Translations under genes and position numbers: made by a program
Shown here: piece by piece, positions 1 to 8,397 of the stretch
How the letters are laid out: each line of letters begins with the position of its first letter
How positions within the stretch are numbered: the stretch's first letter is position 1
Origin: Vibrio sp. RE86
GTDB lineage: Bacteria > Pseudomonadota > Gammaproteobacteria > Enterobacterales > Vibrionaceae
Length of the DNA stretch: 64,000 nucleotides
Direction of reading: 5' to 3'
Assembly: GCF_013114545.1 (NCBI RefSeq)
Contig: NZ_VTXI01000007.1
Coordinates: forward strand, 62,001 to 126,000
The notes under the pieces: generated by a model
What the model was told of the DNA's origin: nothing
What the model saw: the letters and a program-made list of their open reading frames with translations, nothing else
Database searches by the model: none

Positions 1-2319
1 TTCGATAGGTTGATTTTCTTGATACCAAGCGTGAACACGGTCGCTGAAAGGCCAAAACTCATCAGAGCTACGACGAATCGCAAAGGTATCCAACAACTTA
101 ACGTAGTCCGTTTCAGTTCGAATATTTTTCAACATTTCGACCAACTGCGGTACCTGATCTTCGGTTAGAGATAGGTACGCAGCAGGGTAGCTGCCGATCA
201 CTCCACGTACTAAGGTAAGGTCATCATTTTGAGGATCTCGATTGCTCTCTTCATCAAACAAGCTAGAGATATTGGTGTGAGCGTTGTTGTGAAGTAGAGT
301 AAACAGTTGGTCTTCACCTTGCTTTGATTCAATCATAAGCATCATGATCTGAGGTACATAGATCAGACCTTCGCCCTTAATGTCATCGATGCTGCGAAGT
401 ATCGCCTCATTTTCTGCACTGAATCCTGTCTGTTCTATCTTAAAGCGGTTGTTTAAAATCGGAGCCATCTGAGTTTTTATAATGTCATAAAGCTCTGACT
501 TAGGATCATCCGTTTGGTAAGGCACTTGGGTTGGTTGATCAAACGGCTTAACGTTACGTTGTAAGAAGTCACTAAGCTGTTTGCTCTGGTCTTGGTACCA
601 ACTTGAATGTTCGATATGACGAACATCTTCTGGCAGAAGAGCGATAAAGTTAGTTTCACCTTCTAAGCGTAAAAAGTCCATGAACATTCGGGTAATTAAC
701 TGGTGACCAAAGTTACCGTAAACATCAAAGCCCGCGACCAACAAGTAGTGAATACGTTCCAAAAGCGCGTAATCGAGAATCCAAGCTGTTTTAGGCGGTT
801 TACCTACCATACCTTGTACCACGGATGCACTATCAAAGTGCCTAAACACAGTCAGTGCCGCATTCGGGTTGGTGCCATTACCTGTCCAAAGGACGTCGGT
901 AGTGAGGTATTTGCCGCCCTCAAACCATTTATTGATGAACTCTGATTTAGCTTCTAGGTAACGGGCTTGCTGACGAGAGTAAGAGACCCAGTTTGAGACA
1001 GGAAGCGTGTTACTCTCAAGTTCGCCTGGCAGCTTTAAGTTGTCCGCTTGCGAGCGGTAAAACTCGTTAACTTCGGGAATGTCTGATGTTTCAGGATCGA
1101 TGAAGAAGACCCAGAAGCGATCATTGATCACATTGAGTGCTAGCTGGCCACGACAAACAGGGCCTTTAATGTAGGCCATAATGGTGTTCTGCGCATTATC
1201 CAACATAAAATTGAAACGCGCTTTGACTGGTAGCTCAATGAAAGCAGTCATTGGGTTGGCAGCGACTTCTGGTTTGTAGCTTGGCAGTTTGGCGACCGTG
1301 TAGTCAGCGTCAATAAACCAAGCTTTCCAGTTATTCATGCGCTCTTCGTTTAGAGCAAATGGCATGTGTGTTTTATCCACAATGGTGCCTTGCTCTGGAA
1401 TTAAACGGTAGTAGACACGATCGACGCCTGGATCATCGTAAGGTCTGCGTGTCGAGATACGTTTAACTGGCTGCCCAGGAGGCGTGCTTGAACGCACTAA
1501 CGTGAAGAAACGCGGTGTGGCTTCATTTAATTCCGAGAAGTATAGATGTGATAAAAACAGGTGCTCATAGATGTAGCGAGCGGTGAGCTGCACTTTACGA
1601 GGGCTCTTGTTGAGTAACGTTTCGTATTGCTCAACCAGATCTAATTGTTCCACCGTTAGTGGGAGCGGGGCATTCATTTTTGCGCCGTCTTGAAGCCAGC
1701 TGATCAGAGTAGAATATTCACCCGCATCAAGATTTGGCATTCCGTAAGGCATCCCCCAAGTCGGGTAATCTTGGAGATATTGGTCGTACTCTTCAATTGT
1801 TGGACAAACTTGACTGCGATCGACCGCAAAATCAAACCCTTCAAGCTGTTTTTGATCAGGCAGAGGATGAGACTCTTTTTGCATCAGCATACGTGCAATC
1901 AAGCCCGCTTCTAGGTTCGCTGTCGGCGTTTGAATACGTTCGTTGAGAACAGGGCTAAAGCCAAGTTCACGCCACTCTTGGGTGGTTTGAGCATCTTCAA
2001 ACAAGCGGTGCGGCGTAGCAGCGGTCAAGCGCGTGCCTTGATAAATCAACTCTTTACTTGAGCCACGGTCGATACCTTCAACGGAAGACATTTTTAACTG
2101 ACAGGGTGCATCGTAACAGGCGTGACAAACGACACATCGATTATCGATGATCGGCTTAACTTCCGTTAAGAAAAAGTCGTTTTCGATGCTGTCGATATCG
2201 GTTGTTCGCTGCTGAACGTTTGCTTCGCCAAAAAGCTGATCATAGTTCAGCCCCGCATAAGTGGCACAACCTGCAAACATTGTCACGATCACCAACATAA
2301 AAAAGGTGCGTAAGTTCAT
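1..2319 (-). CDS. cti: Fatty acid cis/trans isomerase (Cti), 3' end cut by window edge
   Basis: The reverse strand is open for 773 codons and runs off the left edge; Cti proteins are close to this length, so only a few residues are missing. Cti converts cis-unsaturated phospholipid acyl chains to trans in response to solvents or heat and is a periplasmic c-type haem protein. A CxxCH haem motif is visible at C62-C65-H66 (CVVCHACY). The N-terminus is a signal peptide ending FAGC at residue 18, which resembles a lipobox, so it may be a lipoprotein. An in-frame ATG at 2334 would add five residues; neither start has a clear Shine-Dalgarno, and 2319 was chosen because it places the positive residue next to the hydrophobic stretch. 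It is divergent from the M23 peptidase gene. Family assignment rests on recalled sequence resemblance. Confidence 0.88.
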   Translation of the reverse strand, partial: MNLRTFFMLVIVTMFAGCATYAGLNYDQLFGEANVQQRTTDIDSIENDFFLTEVKPIIDNRCVVCHACYDAPCQLKMSSVEGIDRGSSKELIYQGTRLTAATPHRLFEDAQTTQEWRELGFSPVLNERIQTPTANLEAGLIARMLMQKESHPLPDQKQLEGFDFAVDRSQVCPTIEEYDQYLQDYPTWGMPYGMPNLDAGEYSTLISWLQDGAKMNAPLPLTVEQLDLVEQYETLLNKSPRKVQLTARYIYEHLFLSHLYFSELNEATPRFFTLVRSSTPPGQPVKRISTRRPYDDPGVDRVYYRLIPEQGTIVDKTHMPFALNEERMNNWKAWFIDADYTVAKLPSYKPEVAANPMTAFIELPVKARFNFMLDNAQNTIMAYIKGPVCRGQLALNVINDRFWVFFIDPETSDIPEVNEFYRSQADNLKLPGELESNTLPVSNWVSYSRQQARYLEAKSEFINKWFEGGKYLTTDVLWTGNGTNPNAALTVFRHFDSASVVQGMVGKPPKTAWILDYALLERIHYLLVAGFDVYGNFGHQLITRMFMDFLRLEGETNFIALLPEDVRHIEHSSWYQDQSKQLSDFLQRNVKPFDQPTQVPYQTDDPKSELYDIIKTQMAPILNNRFKIEQTGFSAENEAILRSIDDIKGEGLIYVPQIMMLMIESKQGEDQLFTLLHNNAHTNISSLFDEESNRDPQNDDLTLVRGVIGSYPAAYLSLTEDQVPQLVEMLKNIRTETDYVKLLDTFAIRRSSDEFWPFSDRVHAWYQENQPIE

Positions 2320-2508
2320 AATGTAATAGCTCATTTTTTATAGTCTTATCATTGCATTGAAAGAATAGCCGTTTAGAAAATAAAACACCATTCAGAACAT
2401 GATTTTACTGCTATCCGTCTCGCATCTAAACTCGGGTTTACTTGATTTATTAAAGCAAGTGCATAGCGTGAGAGGGTAATCCTAGCGACCCATTTCTAAG
2501 GAGCAGTC

Positions 2509-3162
2509 ATGCAGGCAAAAGGGAAAGTTCTCGGTACGGTTGTCATTGTCGTTCTCACGTTAGCTTGGGCTAAATGGGATGCTCAAAGAAAAAGCGCGCA
2601 GCATCAAGCAGAAAATGATCGTATGGAGCCTGAGATAGCGGAAGTCATTGCCAAAACGGATGAAGCGTATGAGTTGCCGATGAAAAAATCGGGACTGATT
2701 CAAGACTACGCAGAGTTTGGTAAAGTGAAACGGTTTGCGAATCTCTATCATACGGCAGCTGACTACTATGCATTGCCCGGTGATGAAGTTTATGCCGTCG
2801 CGGATGGAACTGTCTATTTCTCGGGTCACAATGATGCTTATGGTGGTCTGGTCGTCGTAAATCATGCTGATCATGGCATTTACTCTCTCTATGGCCATGT
2901 ATCTGCTCGTAGGTGGTTAGTAGAGCGAGGTGTTGAAGTAAAGAAAGGGGAGTTGATTGGTTACATCGCTGATACGGATGAAGGCTATGGAATTGGAGCG
3001 ATTCCCCATTTGCACTTCTCTATGAGGTTGGGTAACCCGGAAGATTACCCTCGTTCAGGTAAAGGAAACTGGATGACCGGCTATACACCGACCCACCCAG
3101 CTTTCAATCGTTTCGTAGACCCTAACCGATTTATTGCCCGCTCAAAGCTACATCATAAGTAA
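2509..3162 (+). CDS. M23 family (LytM-type) peptidoglycan endopeptidase
   Basis: A 217-residue protein with an N-terminal membrane anchor or signal (about residues 7-21, VVIVVLTLAWA) and a C-terminal LytM/M23 domain. The zinc ligands are all visible: HTAAD (HxxxD), then YGH, then HLHF (HxH). M23 enzymes cut glycine- or DAP-containing peptide cross-links in the cell wall, so the product probably acts in the periplasm. The start has a strong AAGGAG Shine-Dalgarno eight bases upstream. The gene stands alone between cti (divergent) and the siderophore-binding protein gene (convergent). There is no coiled-coil region like that of EnvC or NlpD, so it is more likely an enzyme than an amidase activator. 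Confidence 0.88.
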   Translation: MQAKGKVLGTVVIVVLTLAWAKWDAQRKSAQHQAENDRMEPEIAEVIAKTDEAYELPMKKSGLIQDYAEFGKVKRFANLYHTAADYYALPGDEVYAVADGTVYFSGHNDAYGGLVVVNHADHGIYSLYGHVSARRWLVERGVEVKKGELIGYIADTDEGYGIGAIPHLHFSMRLGNPEDYPRSGKGNWMTGYTPTHPAFNRFVDPNRFIARSKLHHK

Positions 3163-3189
3163 TGCCACTTGAGCAGCGATAATGTGGTT

Positions 3190-4098
3190 TTATTGGGTCA
3201 CGCCTTTTAAATCATCAATAATAAATTGAGTCGCTTTAATCCCGCTAGCAGAGATGTACCAAGCGGTTGGGTTGAGGTAGTGAATACTGCCTGCTTTCGC
3301 CGCTTTGGTTGTCGCAATAATTGGGTTATCGAGCTTTTCAAATGCCTCACCAGACGGGCGGCCAATCGCTTGGTCTCTATCTAAGATCAGAATATGCTCC
3401 GGATTGACCTCGGCAATGTACTCGAAACTGATCAAGTCACCATGATTTTTATTCTCTTGATTTGATTTTGCGGCCTTAAAACCAAATAGGTTGTAAATTG
3501 CGCTGTAGCGTGAATTCTCCCCAAAAGTCGCCACCTTTCCACCGTTGGTCATCACCATCATCACTTGTGGTTTATTTGCCTCGGTGAAAGCGGCGATGGC
3601 ATCGATCTGCTTTTGTTGATGCTTGATCACTTTTTCAATGTGGTCTTGCTTCTCAAAAATCTCGCCAACCATGCGCCAAGCCGATTGAGTGGTTTCCCAG
3701 TAGTTTTTCGCATCAGCCATAAACACGACCGTTGGGGCTATTTTTGACAACTCTTCATAAGAGGTAGAGCTACGATTACTCGCGATGATTAAGTCTGGTT
3801 TCAGCGAATAAATGGTTTCGAAATCAGGCTCAAACAGTGAACCAACCGAAACGTATTTATCATCTTGGTATTTGTTCAAGTATTGAGGCATAGGAGCTTT
3901 CACGACCCCAATTGGTTCGATGTTCAGGCTGTCTAACACATCAAGTGTATCCATGCCGAGAACAATGACGCGTTCAGGGTTGGTTTCTAATGTGGTTTTG
4001 CCCAGTGGGTGCTCTACTGTGATGCTTTGTGCTGTTGTAACTGCGCTCATGGTCAAGAGAGCAAGGGCTAACATCATTCGGTTCAATTTAGATAACAT
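3190..4098 (-). CDS. Siderophore ABC transporter periplasmic binding protein (FetB/FatB/CeuE type)
   Basis: A 302-residue class III (TroA-like) solute-binding protein with a cleavable signal peptide (about residues 1-23, ending TTAQS) and no lipobox cysteine. The body has the two-lobed pattern with a long linking helix, and the conserved PERVIVLG and PDLIIASNRSS segments typical of ferric-siderophore and haem binding proteins. It is the second gene of a two-gene unit with the TonB-dependent receptor (14-nt gap), which echoes the Neisseria fetA-fetB arrangement. AAGGAG lies seven bases before the ATG. No permease or ATPase gene is present in the window, so the inner membrane step must be encoded elsewhere. 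It probably shares the Fur-type control of the upstream receptor gene. Confidence 0.88.
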   Translation of the reverse strand: MLSKLNRMMLALALLTMSAVTTAQSITVEHPLGKTTLETNPERVIVLGMDTLDVLDSLNIEPIGVVKAPMPQYLNKYQDDKYVSVGSLFEPDFETIYSLKPDLIIASNRSSTSYEELSKIAPTVVFMADAKNYWETTQSAWRMVGEIFEKQDHIEKVIKHQQKQIDAIAAFTEANKPQVMMVMTNGGKVATFGENSRYSAIYNLFGFKAAKSNQENKNHGDLISFEYIAEVNPEHILILDRDQAIGRPSGEAFEKLDNPIIATTKAAKAGSIHYLNPTAWYISASGIKATQFIIDDLKGVTQ

Positions 4099-4112
4099 GA
4101 TGACTCCTTCTC

Positions 4113-6047
4113 TTAGAATGCGTAGCTAACATTGAATCGCACATCACGGCCTGCACTTGCATAACCTTGAGCGACTGGACTACCGATGTACTCCATGTAT
4201 GAAGCATGGTCGAAGTAGTATTTATCAAATAGGTTTTTCACTGACAGGGTTAACGCTAGATCCTGCTCTGTAAGCGGAACCCATTGTGCGTAAATGTCAT
4301 GTACGCCATAGCCTGGTTTCTCTGGGTGAACGGTCGGGTCAGCAACGTCGGTCAGGCGCTCAACAAATCGAGCATTCCAGCCAAACTCCAGTTCATCGCT
4401 AGCAATGTAGTTGACGTCTAGCACCCATGTATCCCCGATTGACGTACCCAGTTTCATGGTGTCATCACTCAAAGGCGTGCCATTAATTTCTGGACGAGAT
4501 TGGTTGTAGCTTAAGCGCGCACTAATGGACTCGATTGAATAGCCTACGTAGGCGGTGATACCTTTATTGGTCAGTTCACCAACGTTGGTGTAAGCCGTGC
4601 CATCATAGCCGACAACATCTTCTATTTTACTGTCAAATAGCGTGATACCAGCGTAGAGGTCATGATTGCTATACTTAGCACCGAACTCAGTGTTTTTCGC
4701 TCGCTCAGGGCCTCTGTCTACGGCGTTCGCAGCATAGTCTAAGATGAACAGTTCTTTGGTTTGTTGACCACGAAATGCTTCCGCATAGCTAGCGAATAGC
4801 TCAAGGCCGTTAACCACTTGGTAGTTGATGCCAATATTGGGGCTAAAGCCACTCGATTCGAAATCTTGATTCAGGTTGTCTTTGAGTTCATACCAATCGT
4901 AGCGAGCACCTGCGCTGAGCAGGAGATCTTCAGAAAGCTGCCAATCGTCTTGAACATAAATACCATAGACAGTGCCGTCTTCCGTCACCGTAGGGGAGCC
5001 CGATGAGCTATTGTCGAACTTAGCTTCATCATCTTTGTAGTCAGCACCAAGGATCAGTGTGTGTTGTCCTAACTGGGCGGTATTGAAAATCTTAGCGCCA
5101 ACTGTATCAATCGTACCATCACTGGTTCCCCAACGTGGATGATCTAAATGTGCAATTCGGTTCGCTGTTGTGTAAAGCGTCGTATCAATATTAACGACAT
5201 CACTACCAGCAAAATGATGATTCGCTGTGATGGTTTGACGATCGGCCTCTTGCTCTAAAGGTTCATTTTTAAAACTTGGTTGGAAGTGAGGGCGATTAAG
5301 TCGAGTGCCGTCATCGCTGCGATAGTCATAGCTCAATGAGATGTAGTTACGATCGTTCAAATCGCCAGACAACTTAAGTAGGGCAACTTGCTGCTCTAGT
5401 GCTGTATAAAGCTGCTCTTCACCGTTGCCATCTTCAATGTTGTCACCGTCGATGTAGCCAAATGAGGCGAGTAAACCAAGCCCTTCAGTCACTTCACCGT
5501 ATAGGCTGGTAGAGACTTTATAGCCGTTATTGTTGGTGTAGTAACCGCCTTTGACTTGCGCACCAAATTTATCGCCTGGTGCAAGTAGGTCGTGCGCGTC
5601 TTTAGTCTTGAACTGGATGGCACCGCCTAATGCACCAGGGCCATTGGTCGCGCGGCCCGCACCTGCTGACACATCAACTTGTTTTAGAAGCTCTGGCTCG
5701 ATAGAGAGGCGACCTTGGTGGTGGAACAGGTTGCCGGATTGTTCGGCACCATCAATAGAGATGTTGAGCATAGTATCTTCTAAACCACGCACGTAGATCT
5801 TTTGCGAAATACCCGCTGATCCGCCAACACTCACTTCCGCATTGTCACGGAAAATGTCATTGAGATCCTGCGCCTGTTTCTTTTCAAGATCGTCGGCAGT
5901 AATGCTCGCATCGATCCCTACCATTTGGTGGCCAAGTACTTCCATGGTTTCATGAGAGTGCGCGGCTTCGTGAGAGTCTTGAGCGGCAATTGCAGCATTA
6001 GTAACAAGAAAGAGTGCGATGGGGCTTAACTTAAAAACGGTATCCAT
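4113..6047 (-). CDS. TonB-dependent outer membrane receptor, FetA/FrpB-like (probable catecholate siderophore)
   Basis: A 644-residue outer membrane receptor: signal peptide (about 1-22), plug domain (about 40-160; RGLEDTMLNISIDG and GPGALGGAIQFKT are plug hallmarks) and a 22-strand-type barrel ending in the terminal phenylalanine of SYAF. Such receptors import ferric siderophores using TonB energy. The plug resembles FetA/FrpB more than FepA, and the neighbouring binding protein supports the siderophore role. A histidine-rich stretch directly after the signal peptide (DSHEAAHSHE) is unusual. A Fur-box-like site lies 19 bases before the start codon. The adjacent two-component system recalls the PeuRS system next to the enterobactin receptor PeuA in V. 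parahaemolyticus; that parallel is an inference from gene order. Confidence 0.88.
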   Translation of the reverse strand: MDTVFKLSPIALFLVTNAAIAAQDSHEAAHSHETMEVLGHQMVGIDASITADDLEKKQAQDLNDIFRDNAEVSVGGSAGISQKIYVRGLEDTMLNISIDGAEQSGNLFHHQGRLSIEPELLKQVDVSAGAGRATNGPGALGGAIQFKTKDAHDLLAPGDKFGAQVKGGYYTNNNGYKVSTSLYGEVTEGLGLLASFGYIDGDNIEDGNGEEQLYTALEQQVALLKLSGDLNDRNYISLSYDYRSDDGTRLNRPHFQPSFKNEPLEQEADRQTITANHHFAGSDVVNIDTTLYTTANRIAHLDHPRWGTSDGTIDTVGAKIFNTAQLGQHTLILGADYKDDEAKFDNSSSGSPTVTEDGTVYGIYVQDDWQLSEDLLLSAGARYDWYELKDNLNQDFESSGFSPNIGINYQVVNGLELFASYAEAFRGQQTKELFILDYAANAVDRGPERAKNTEFGAKYSNHDLYAGITLFDSKIEDVVGYDGTAYTNVGELTNKGITAYVGYSIESISARLSYNQSRPEINGTPLSDDTMKLGTSIGDTWVLDVNYIASDELEFGWNARFVERLTDVADPTVHPEKPGYGVHDIYAQWVPLTEQDLALTLSVKNLFDKYYFDHASYMEYIGSPVAQGYASAGRDVRFNVSYAF

Positions 6048-6065
6048 ATGACCGAAATCTCCAAT

Positions 6066-6084
6066 ATTAATGAGAATTATTATC
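6066..6084 (-). promoter_or_regulatory. Fur-box-like operator upstream of the TonB receptor
   Basis: Read on the minus strand, this 19-mer matches the classical Fur box GATAATGATAATCATTATC at 14 of 19 positions. It lies just upstream of the receptor start codon, where a repressor would block transcription in iron-replete cells. Inferred from sequence match only. Confidence 0.7.
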
Positions 6085-6218
6085 GGTTGTGGATTTTGGT
6101 GTTTGTTGGTTGCTGAGTAAATCAGTTTTACAACTGTTACAAATGGTTCTTATTCATAAAACTAATAGAGCCGCATAATCAGCAGCTCTATTCATTGCAT
6201 CGCTTAAATATGAGAAAA

Positions 6219-7553
6219 CTAAATCGGAAGTCGTATGATCATATCTAATCCACGTCCTGGGTTATTTTGTGCGGTGATCGACCCTTTGACGGCTTCAATG
6301 TGACGTTTAGCCAGTGCTAGTCCGACACCAAAGCCTTTCCGCGAACCAACTTGGTTGTCGGCTTTAAAGAACGGTCTGAAGATGGTTTGAGTCTTTGTAG
6401 GATCCAACCCTGGGCCAGTATCTGAAATGATCAGTTTGACGCTACTGCTTGTTTGTAATGCAGTGATGGCTAGCGACTTGCCTTTGGGGGTATAGCGCAG
6501 CCCATTGCGAACAATATTCTCGATAGCTTGTGCAAGTGCTCGCTGATTTGAATTGGTTAGTATGAGTGTTTCGGGCAAGTGAACATCAATGCTTCGGTCA
6601 GGGTACTCAAACTGCGCATCTTCTAGTATGGCATCGATAAGTTCCGCTAAATCAAAAGATTCATTGGCGAGCTTCGGCCTTTCATTTTCTAACCACGCAA
6701 GGGTCAATGTGTCTTCGGCCATTTGGCGCATTGCCGCCACTTCAGTTCGAATCCGCTGCACCATTGATCTTGTGTCTATCTGGCTTTCAACACAGTCTGT
6801 CGCCATTTCTATTCGGGCTAAAGGTGTACGAATCTCGTGGGACATTTCCGCAATGAGATTTCGATTATGCGCAATGACGTTAGCGGTGCGTTCCGCCATG
6901 GTGTCGAATGTTTTCGCCACTTGGCTAAACTCATCGTTACCCAAGGTTAAATGTTCACTGATGCGCGCGTCATAGTTACCTTGACTGAACTCTTTCGTTG
7001 CTCGGTGAAAGTGATGCAGAGGCTTCATGACATACCGATAGAGGTAGACAGTGAGTGCGAGCAGGGCGCTAAAGGGCAGAATGACTCTGAAAAACCAAAA
7101 AGCGTGCGACATATACGTGCCCGGCCTCATTCGAGCAGGAAGTTTGACCAAAAAGTGATGATTAGAAGGGGTAAGCGCGACTTCCATTATTGGGTTTTCG
7201 GGGAAGTATAAGTGGATCTTCCACGCGACATTTCGACCGATACCATACCCATCCCAAAATCGTTTATTGAGAGGGTTGCCACTGATGACGTCAATTTGCG
7301 AGCGAACGACGGTAGCCCACGTATCTTCATCGATAGCCAGTTGATTAAGCCAGTTATTCATCTCGTCATATTTGCCTTGAGAGAGCAGATCTTGAACATG
7401 GGCTCCCCAATCTAAAATCTCTTGTTGATGAGCCTCATCGATGTAGCTCATCTTCTCGTTGGATAGAATGGCCGCACTGTGTAGCAAAGAGAAAAAGATC
7501 ACACCGCCAAGCGATAGAACAACAAACAGACGCCAAAAAAGCAGTTTTTTCAT
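6219..7553 (-). CDS. Sensor histidine kinase (HAMP, HisKA, HATPase_c)
   Basis: A 444-residue membrane kinase: TM1 about 7-27, periplasmic sensor about 30-150, TM2 about 153-174, HAMP about 175-228, HisKA with phospho-acceptor H239 in MSHEIRTPL, and an HATPase domain with the N box (QAIENIVRNGLRY) and G boxes (DTGPGLD, GFGVGLALA). It should phosphorylate the response regulator encoded just upstream; the ATG overlaps the regulator stop codon (ATGA), implying translational coupling. The location beside a siderophore receptor and the Fur-like box before the operon suggest an iron or siderophore response, as for PeuS of V. parahaemolyticus. The actual signal cannot be read from the sequence. Confidence 0.88.
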   Translation of the reverse strand: MKKLLFWRLFVVLSLGGVIFFSLLHSAAILSNEKMSYIDEAHQQEILDWGAHVQDLLSQGKYDEMNNWLNQLAIDEDTWATVVRSQIDVISGNPLNKRFWDGYGIGRNVAWKIHLYFPENPIMEVALTPSNHHFLVKLPARMRPGTYMSHAFWFFRVILPFSALLALTVYLYRYVMKPLHHFHRATKEFSQGNYDARISEHLTLGNDEFSQVAKTFDTMAERTANVIAHNRNLIAEMSHEIRTPLARIEMATDCVESQIDTRSMVQRIRTEVAAMRQMAEDTLTLAWLENERPKLANESFDLAELIDAILEDAQFEYPDRSIDVHLPETLILTNSNQRALAQAIENIVRNGLRYTPKGKSLAITALQTSSSVKLIISDTGPGLDPTKTQTIFRPFFKADNQVGSRKGFGVGLALAKRHIEAVKGSITAQNNPGRGLDMIIRLPI

Positions 7554-8302
7554 CGAACTAAGTACCCCTTACCATGAATTGTTTGAATTCGGTCTTGTGG
7601 GACACCTAAATTCACTAAGCTTTTGCGGATTCGACTTAAATGCATATCAAGGCTGCGGTCGTAGGGGCTGAATTCACGCTCTAAAACCATCTGGTACAGG
7701 TAAGGTTTACTTTGCACAGAGCCAAAGTTCTGCACCAATGTCCAAAGGAGTTTGAATTGGATTGGGGTTAGAGTGACTTTGACGCCACCATTGACCGTCA
7801 CCTCATACTCGTGGCGATCGAGTTTGAGCTCATGATGTTCTAAGAATCGGTTAGAGGCGGCGATTGGATTAAAGCCGGTACGACGAAGAATGGCTTCGAT
7901 ACGCAGGCTGACTTCTTCAAAATTACATGGCTTGCTGATGTAGTCGTCGGCACCATAACGCAAACCGCGAATTCGATGTTCTTCAGCACCGTAAGCGGTC
8001 AGCATAATGACGGGGGTATCAGAATGAGCACGAACGTAATTGAGTAGGCCAAATCCGTCCACCTCAGGGAGGTTGATATCAAGAATGATTAAATCAAACC
8101 TTTGTTCACTCAGTACCTCAAGCGCTTTGGCTCCGCACTCAAGGTTAGTCACTTGATGGTCATGGCTTTTGAGCAAAGCGGTCAGTTGGTGGTTGAGTAA
8201 AGCATCATCTTCAACCAGTAAAATATTAGGGGCAACTGAGCCGGATGAGGTTGTTACTTCTCTGTGCTCGAAGTACGCGGGGCCGTAGCTACTTTCCAAC
8301 AT
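7550..8302 (-). CDS. OmpR/PhoB-family response regulator
   Basis: A 250-residue protein: receiver domain about 26-140 with acidic pocket EDD (31-33), phospho-acceptor D75 in LILDINLPEVDGF and the conserved K of YISKP, followed by a winged-helix DNA-binding domain about 155-249 (YEVTVNGGVKVTLTPIQ, IRTIHGKGYLV-like ending). The first 25 residues are an extra extension before the receiver. The ATG is supported by AAAAGGA seven bases upstream; no other Met start is available. That ribosome site lies inside one arm of a perfect 18-bp inverted repeat that also contains a Fur-box-like core, so both transcription and translation may be iron-controlled. It is the first gene of the operon with the sensor kinase. 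Confidence 0.88.
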   Translation of the reverse strand: MLESSYGPAYFEHREVTTSSGSVAPNILLVEDDALLNHQLTALLKSHDHQVTNLECGAKALEVLSEQRFDLIILDINLPEVDGFGLLNYVRAHSDTPVIMLTAYGAEEHRIRGLRYGADDYISKPCNFEEVSLRIEAILRRTGFNPIAASNRFLEHHELKLDRHEYEVTVNGGVKVTLTPIQFKLLWTLVQNFGSVQSKPYLYQMVLEREFSPYDRSLDMHLSRIRKSLVNLGVPQDRIQTIHGKGYLVR

Positions 8303-8307
8303 AGAAA

Positions 8308-8350
8308 AATCCTTTTATTGATAATAGTTGTCATTATCAATAAAAGGATT
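8308..8350 (-). promoter_or_regulatory. Perfect 18-bp inverted repeat enclosing the RBS of the response regulator
   Basis: Arms 8308-8325 and 8333-8350 are exact reverse complements around a 7-nt spacer. On the minus strand the proximal arm carries AAAAGGA, the ribosome binding site of the response regulator, so a transcript starting upstream of 8350 would bury that site in an 18-bp stem. The hairpin is followed by TTTTTCT and could also act as an AT-rich terminator for the upstream diguanylate cyclase gene. Confidence 0.75.
8320..8338. promoter_or_regulatory. Fur-box-like operator upstream of the two-component operon
   Basis: The core of the inverted repeat, GATAATAGTTGTCATTATC, matches the 19-bp Fur consensus GATAATGATAATCATTATC at 15 of 19 positions. 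It lies 18-36 bases before the response regulator start codon. Iron control of the two-component genes is an inference. Confidence 0.7.
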
Positions 8351-8397
8351 GTTGCTTTCAATCTATAGCGGGTAATTGTTACAAAATATAGAGTAAT

